This document shows, one piece after another, positions 6,858 to 8,438 of a stretch of 8,438 nt of DNA. Within the stretch, counting starts at the first letter, position 1. Every line of letters starts with the position of its first letter. This stretch comes from RGIG1681 sp045650505 (GTDB lineage: Bacteria; Bacillota; Clostridia; Christensenellales; UBA1242). The position numbers and the translations under genes are program-made. The notes below the pieces were generated by a model that saw nothing but the letters and a program-made list of their open reading frames with translations, did no database searches and was not told where the DNA came from. The stretch lies in NCBI GenBank assembly GCA_045650505.1, contig JAZRRE010000028.1:1-8438 (forward strand), in the 5' to 3' direction.

Positions 6858-7325
6858 TTACACTGATGAGATTTTAACATTTGTTGCAGAGACTCCGGTT
6901 TCTTTAACCAAAATACCAAGGATTTTTGCAGCATCATCAACAGTAAAATTATTTGATTTAACCATAACAGTGTATGAATCATCAGAATTTGTAACCACAG
7001 CATCTTCAAAACCAGAAGCCATAATCATTCCCTCTAAAACTGTTTCCTTTTCCATACGTGCAGCAAGCTCTGAAATTAAAGCATTTGTTTCAGTGATTTG
7101 TTCTGCATCAGTTGAAACTTTTAAAATTGAATCATAATATTCCATCATTGTTTGTCTTGTTTCAAACTTGCTGGTTCTATAACTAGTTAAAAAACTTGCT
7201 GACTCATAGCTTGATGCAGGAACTTCACTTGTGTTTCTATTTAAAAATAAATTTAATCCTCCTGTAACAAATAATAATGCAACCATTCCAAGCAAAATAA
7301 ACATTTTCTTTTTCTTTGTAAGCAT
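6858..7325 (-). CDS. spoIIIAH: SpoIIIAH, mother-cell component of the SpoIIIA-SpoIIQ channel
   Basis: From ATG 7325 the protein is 155 residues, against about 218 in B. subtilis; the shortening is mainly in the linker after the membrane helix. A basic start and one transmembrane helix (about 8-27) are followed by a helical stretch and the ring-building domain. That domain closes with MIMASGFEDAVV (100-111) and the KETGVSATNVKI segment (141-152), both typical of SpoIIIAH. In the family it faces the intermembrane space and binds SpoIIQ from the forespore. Two in-frame starts each have a strong Shine-Dalgarno sequence: ATG 7325 after AGGGAGG (7340-7334), and ATG 7358 after AAGGAG (7370-7365, overlapping the spoIIIAG stop), which adds 11 residues. 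I chose 7325 because family members usually have few residues before the helix. It is the last gene before the terminator. Confidence 0.92.
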   Translation of the reverse strand: MLTKKKKMFILLGMVALLFVTGGLNLFLNRNTSEVPASSYESASFLTSYRTSKFETRQTMMEYYDSILKVSTDAEQITETNALISELAARMEKETVLEGMIMASGFEDAVVTNSDDSYTVMVKSNNFTVDDAAKILGILVKETGVSATNVKISSV

Positions 7326-7369
7326 TTTTCCAACCTCCCTAAAATAAACAATCTTCATAAATATCTCCT

Positions 7370-7918
7370 TTAGCTTTCCTGTAAAATACTTATGCACTTT
7401 GACTCTATGTTTAGAACAATGCTTATAGAATTTATTATGCTTATTTTTGTCGAAGATGAAATCTTATTTAAAACAATAAACACTCCCGTAACTTTTGGCA
7501 TTAATGTTGTAACAACAATTGGAGTGTTAACAGACCCATTTTTTTCAAAAACAACGGTTGTAGAAATAACAGAAGATGAACCTTTATCATCTGTTTTTAT
7601 TTCCTCTTCCTTTTCAGTCAAATATTCAATTTTAGGAGAAGATTCAACCATAACCATAACACTAGCAGATGTCACTTCATTTATTTCAAGCAACATCTGC
7701 TCAAGTTTAGATTCAATACTCATTGAATAATCGGAAACCGAAATTTCAACCTTTTCATTTTTAATAGTTTTATTTTTTTGTGGCATAATAAATGAAATGA
7801 CAAGTAAAACAACACCAACAATTAAACCAATTATTAAAAACAAACTCTTGTGATTTTTTCCGTTATTGAAACTTTTAAATTTTTCTTTTATTTTAGCTAA
7901 AAATGCAAATTTTTTCAT
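7370..7918 (-). CDS. spoIIIAG: SpoIIIAG, ring-forming channel protein
   Basis: The 182-residue protein (about 229 in B. subtilis) has a basic N-terminus, one transmembrane helix (about 25-45) and a ring-building domain (about 66-178). That domain begins with KLEQMLLEINEVTSASVMVM (71-90) and has the later strand-helix part PKVTGVFIVLNKISSS (141-156). The charged, Ser/Thr-rich segment at about 95-135 corresponds to the beta-rich insertion that forms the inner tube of SpoIIIAG rings in known structures. The protein is expected in the mother-cell membrane around the forespore. ATG 7918 is preceded only by GGGG at a short distance, so initiation may be weak. The tail after the ring domain is short and contains a Cys. 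Confidence 0.92.
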   Translation of the reverse strand: MKKFAFLAKIKEKFKSFNNGKNHKSLFLIIGLIVGVVLLVISFIMPQKNKTIKNEKVEISVSDYSMSIESKLEQMLLEINEVTSASVMVMVESSPKIEYLTEKEEEIKTDDKGSSSVISTTVVFEKNGSVNTPIVVTTLMPKVTGVFIVLNKISSSTKISIINSISIVLNIESKCISILQES

Positions 7919-7970
7919 TTTACCCCATATTTATATATTTTTATCAATATATTTAATAATTTTTGCGTTT

Positions 7971-8129
7971 TTATAAAATATTTTTAAACATCAACAAGAT
8001 TTCTTTAAGTATTAAAATTAACACAAAAGACTTTACCGAATTTTTGAGTTTTTTAGACGGTAATATCATTTCAACAATCTCATATAATAAATTTAAAATT
8101 ATTATCGATAACACAAATTTATAAATCAT
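7971..8129 (-). CDS. spoIIIAF: Miniature SpoIIIAF (membrane hairpin only)
   Basis: A 52-codon frame starts at ATG 8129, which overlaps the spoIIIAE stop (TAATG), and ends at TAA 7973-7971. It begins MIYKFVLSIII and continues LLYEIVEMILPSKKLKNSV, which is the SpoIIIAF N-terminal signature: helix, short loop with LP(S/N)..LK, second helix. Predicted membrane helices are about residues 4-22 and 32-47. SpoIIIAF is about 200 residues in B. subtilis, with a soluble ring-building domain after the two helices; that domain is absent here. Only 52 bases separate the stop from spoIIIAG, so a simple frameshift cannot restore it. GGTGA lies five bases before the ATG, within spoIIIAE, so translation is probably coupled. 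It is either a functional reduced form or a remnant. Identity rests on order and the N-terminal pattern. Confidence 0.8.
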   Translation of the reverse strand: MIYKFVLSIIILNLLYEIVEMILPSKKLKNSVKSFVLILILKEILLMFKNIL

Positions 8130-8438
8130 TAAATCACCGAAACAGAAATTATCAATAGATAAATAAAAACAAAAATTATAAAAAACAATCCTACAATAAC
8201 AGCAAGAAAGTATGAAATAGACTTCGACATATTATTAAATAAATCAGAATATTTATCATTTCCCACTAGTGTTATAACTGCTGATAAAATTTTAAACATA
8301 AAGCAATAAATAAAGCAGATAAGAACAGGTTTCAAAACGATGAATAATAAAACAAAAATCCCGCATACACCAAAAGCATTTTTTACAACAACAGAGCACG
8401 AATGAACAAAATCAAAACCTTGAGATACATAACCACCC
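8129..8438 (-). CDS. spoIIIAE: SpoIIIAE, C-terminal part (start outside window)
   Basis: The frame enters at the window edge as GGYVSQGFDFVHSCSVVVKN and runs about 102 residues to TAA 8131-8129. The GG....FD pattern followed by VVVKNAFGVCG matches the B. subtilis SpoIIIAE C-terminal region (KN..GVSG). At least three hydrophobic segments follow, and the protein ends LLIISVSVI. SpoIIIAE is the large multi-pass membrane protein of the SpoIIIA complex, thought to act as its permease-like core. An internal TTG at 8335 is not the start, since the frame is open upstream and conserved there. The upstream genes spoIIIAA to spoIIIAD would be expected beyond the window. Confidence 0.9.
   Translation of the reverse strand, partial: GGYVSQGFDFVHSCSVVVKNAFGVCGIFVLLFIVLKPVLICFIYCFMFKILSAVITLVGNDKYSDLFNNMSKSISYFLAVIVGLFFIIFVFIYLLIISVSVI

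Noticed and set aside
7448..7454. Exact 0A-box heptamers (TGTCGAA or TTCGACA) here, at 3537-3543 and at 8223-8229
   Set aside because: All three are inside coding sequence and away from promoters. About one such match is expected by chance in this much DNA of this composition, so three is not persuasive.
7392..7730. 112-codon plus-strand frame
   Set aside because: It is antisense to spoIIIAG. Its hydrophobic look comes from the reverse complement of the beta-rich ring domain.
8333..8335. TTG as the start of a separate 68-residue membrane protein
   Set aside because: The frame is open upstream to the window edge and the upstream residues match SpoIIIAE, so this is the C-terminus of spoIIIAE.

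Overview
The window is AT-rich (roughly 30% G+C by eye). Every supportable gene lies on the minus strand. The gene content points to an endospore-forming, low-GC Bacillota, most likely an uncultured member of class Clostridia. The order spoIIIAE-AF-AG-AH, asp23/yqhY, nusB, xseA, xseB, recN, spoIVB, spo0A-type gene is a compressed version of the spoIIIA-to-spo0A region of Bacillus subtilis. The B. subtilis genes accB, accC, folD, ispA, dxs, tlyA and ahrC/argR are absent from it.

Layout in transcription order, from high to low coordinates. (1) 8438-6805: the end of the spoIIIA operon. It holds the C-terminus of SpoIIIAE, a 52-residue remnant of SpoIIIAF (7971-8129), SpoIIIAG and SpoIIIAH, and closes with a good intrinsic terminator. 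These proteins build the mother-cell part of the channel between mother cell and forespore. (2) 6766-1666: a housekeeping operon driven by an extended -10 sigma-A promoter. It holds an Asp23/Gls24 protein (GTG start), an unrecognised 354-residue protein, NusB, XseA, XseB and RecN. A hairpin with a T8 tract follows recN and also carries the Shine-Dalgarno sequence of spoIVB in its loop. (3) 1665-541: spoIVB, the forespore signalling protease, with its catalytic triad intact. (4) 456-1: an incomplete reading frame with a clear Spo0A C-terminal DNA-binding domain but no receiver domain, in the place where spo0A normally sits. A sigma-A-like promoter places its predicted +1 on the A of the ATG, so the transcript may be leaderless.

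The most unusual points are the Spo0A effector domain without a receiver in the spo0A locus, the SpoIIIAF reduced to its two membrane helices, the terminator that overlaps the spoIVB ribosome binding site, and the unknown gene between asp23 and nusB. Together they suggest a streamlined or rewired sporulation programme. No RNA genes, mobile elements or CRISPR arrays were seen. No gap between genes is longer than about 150 bases.
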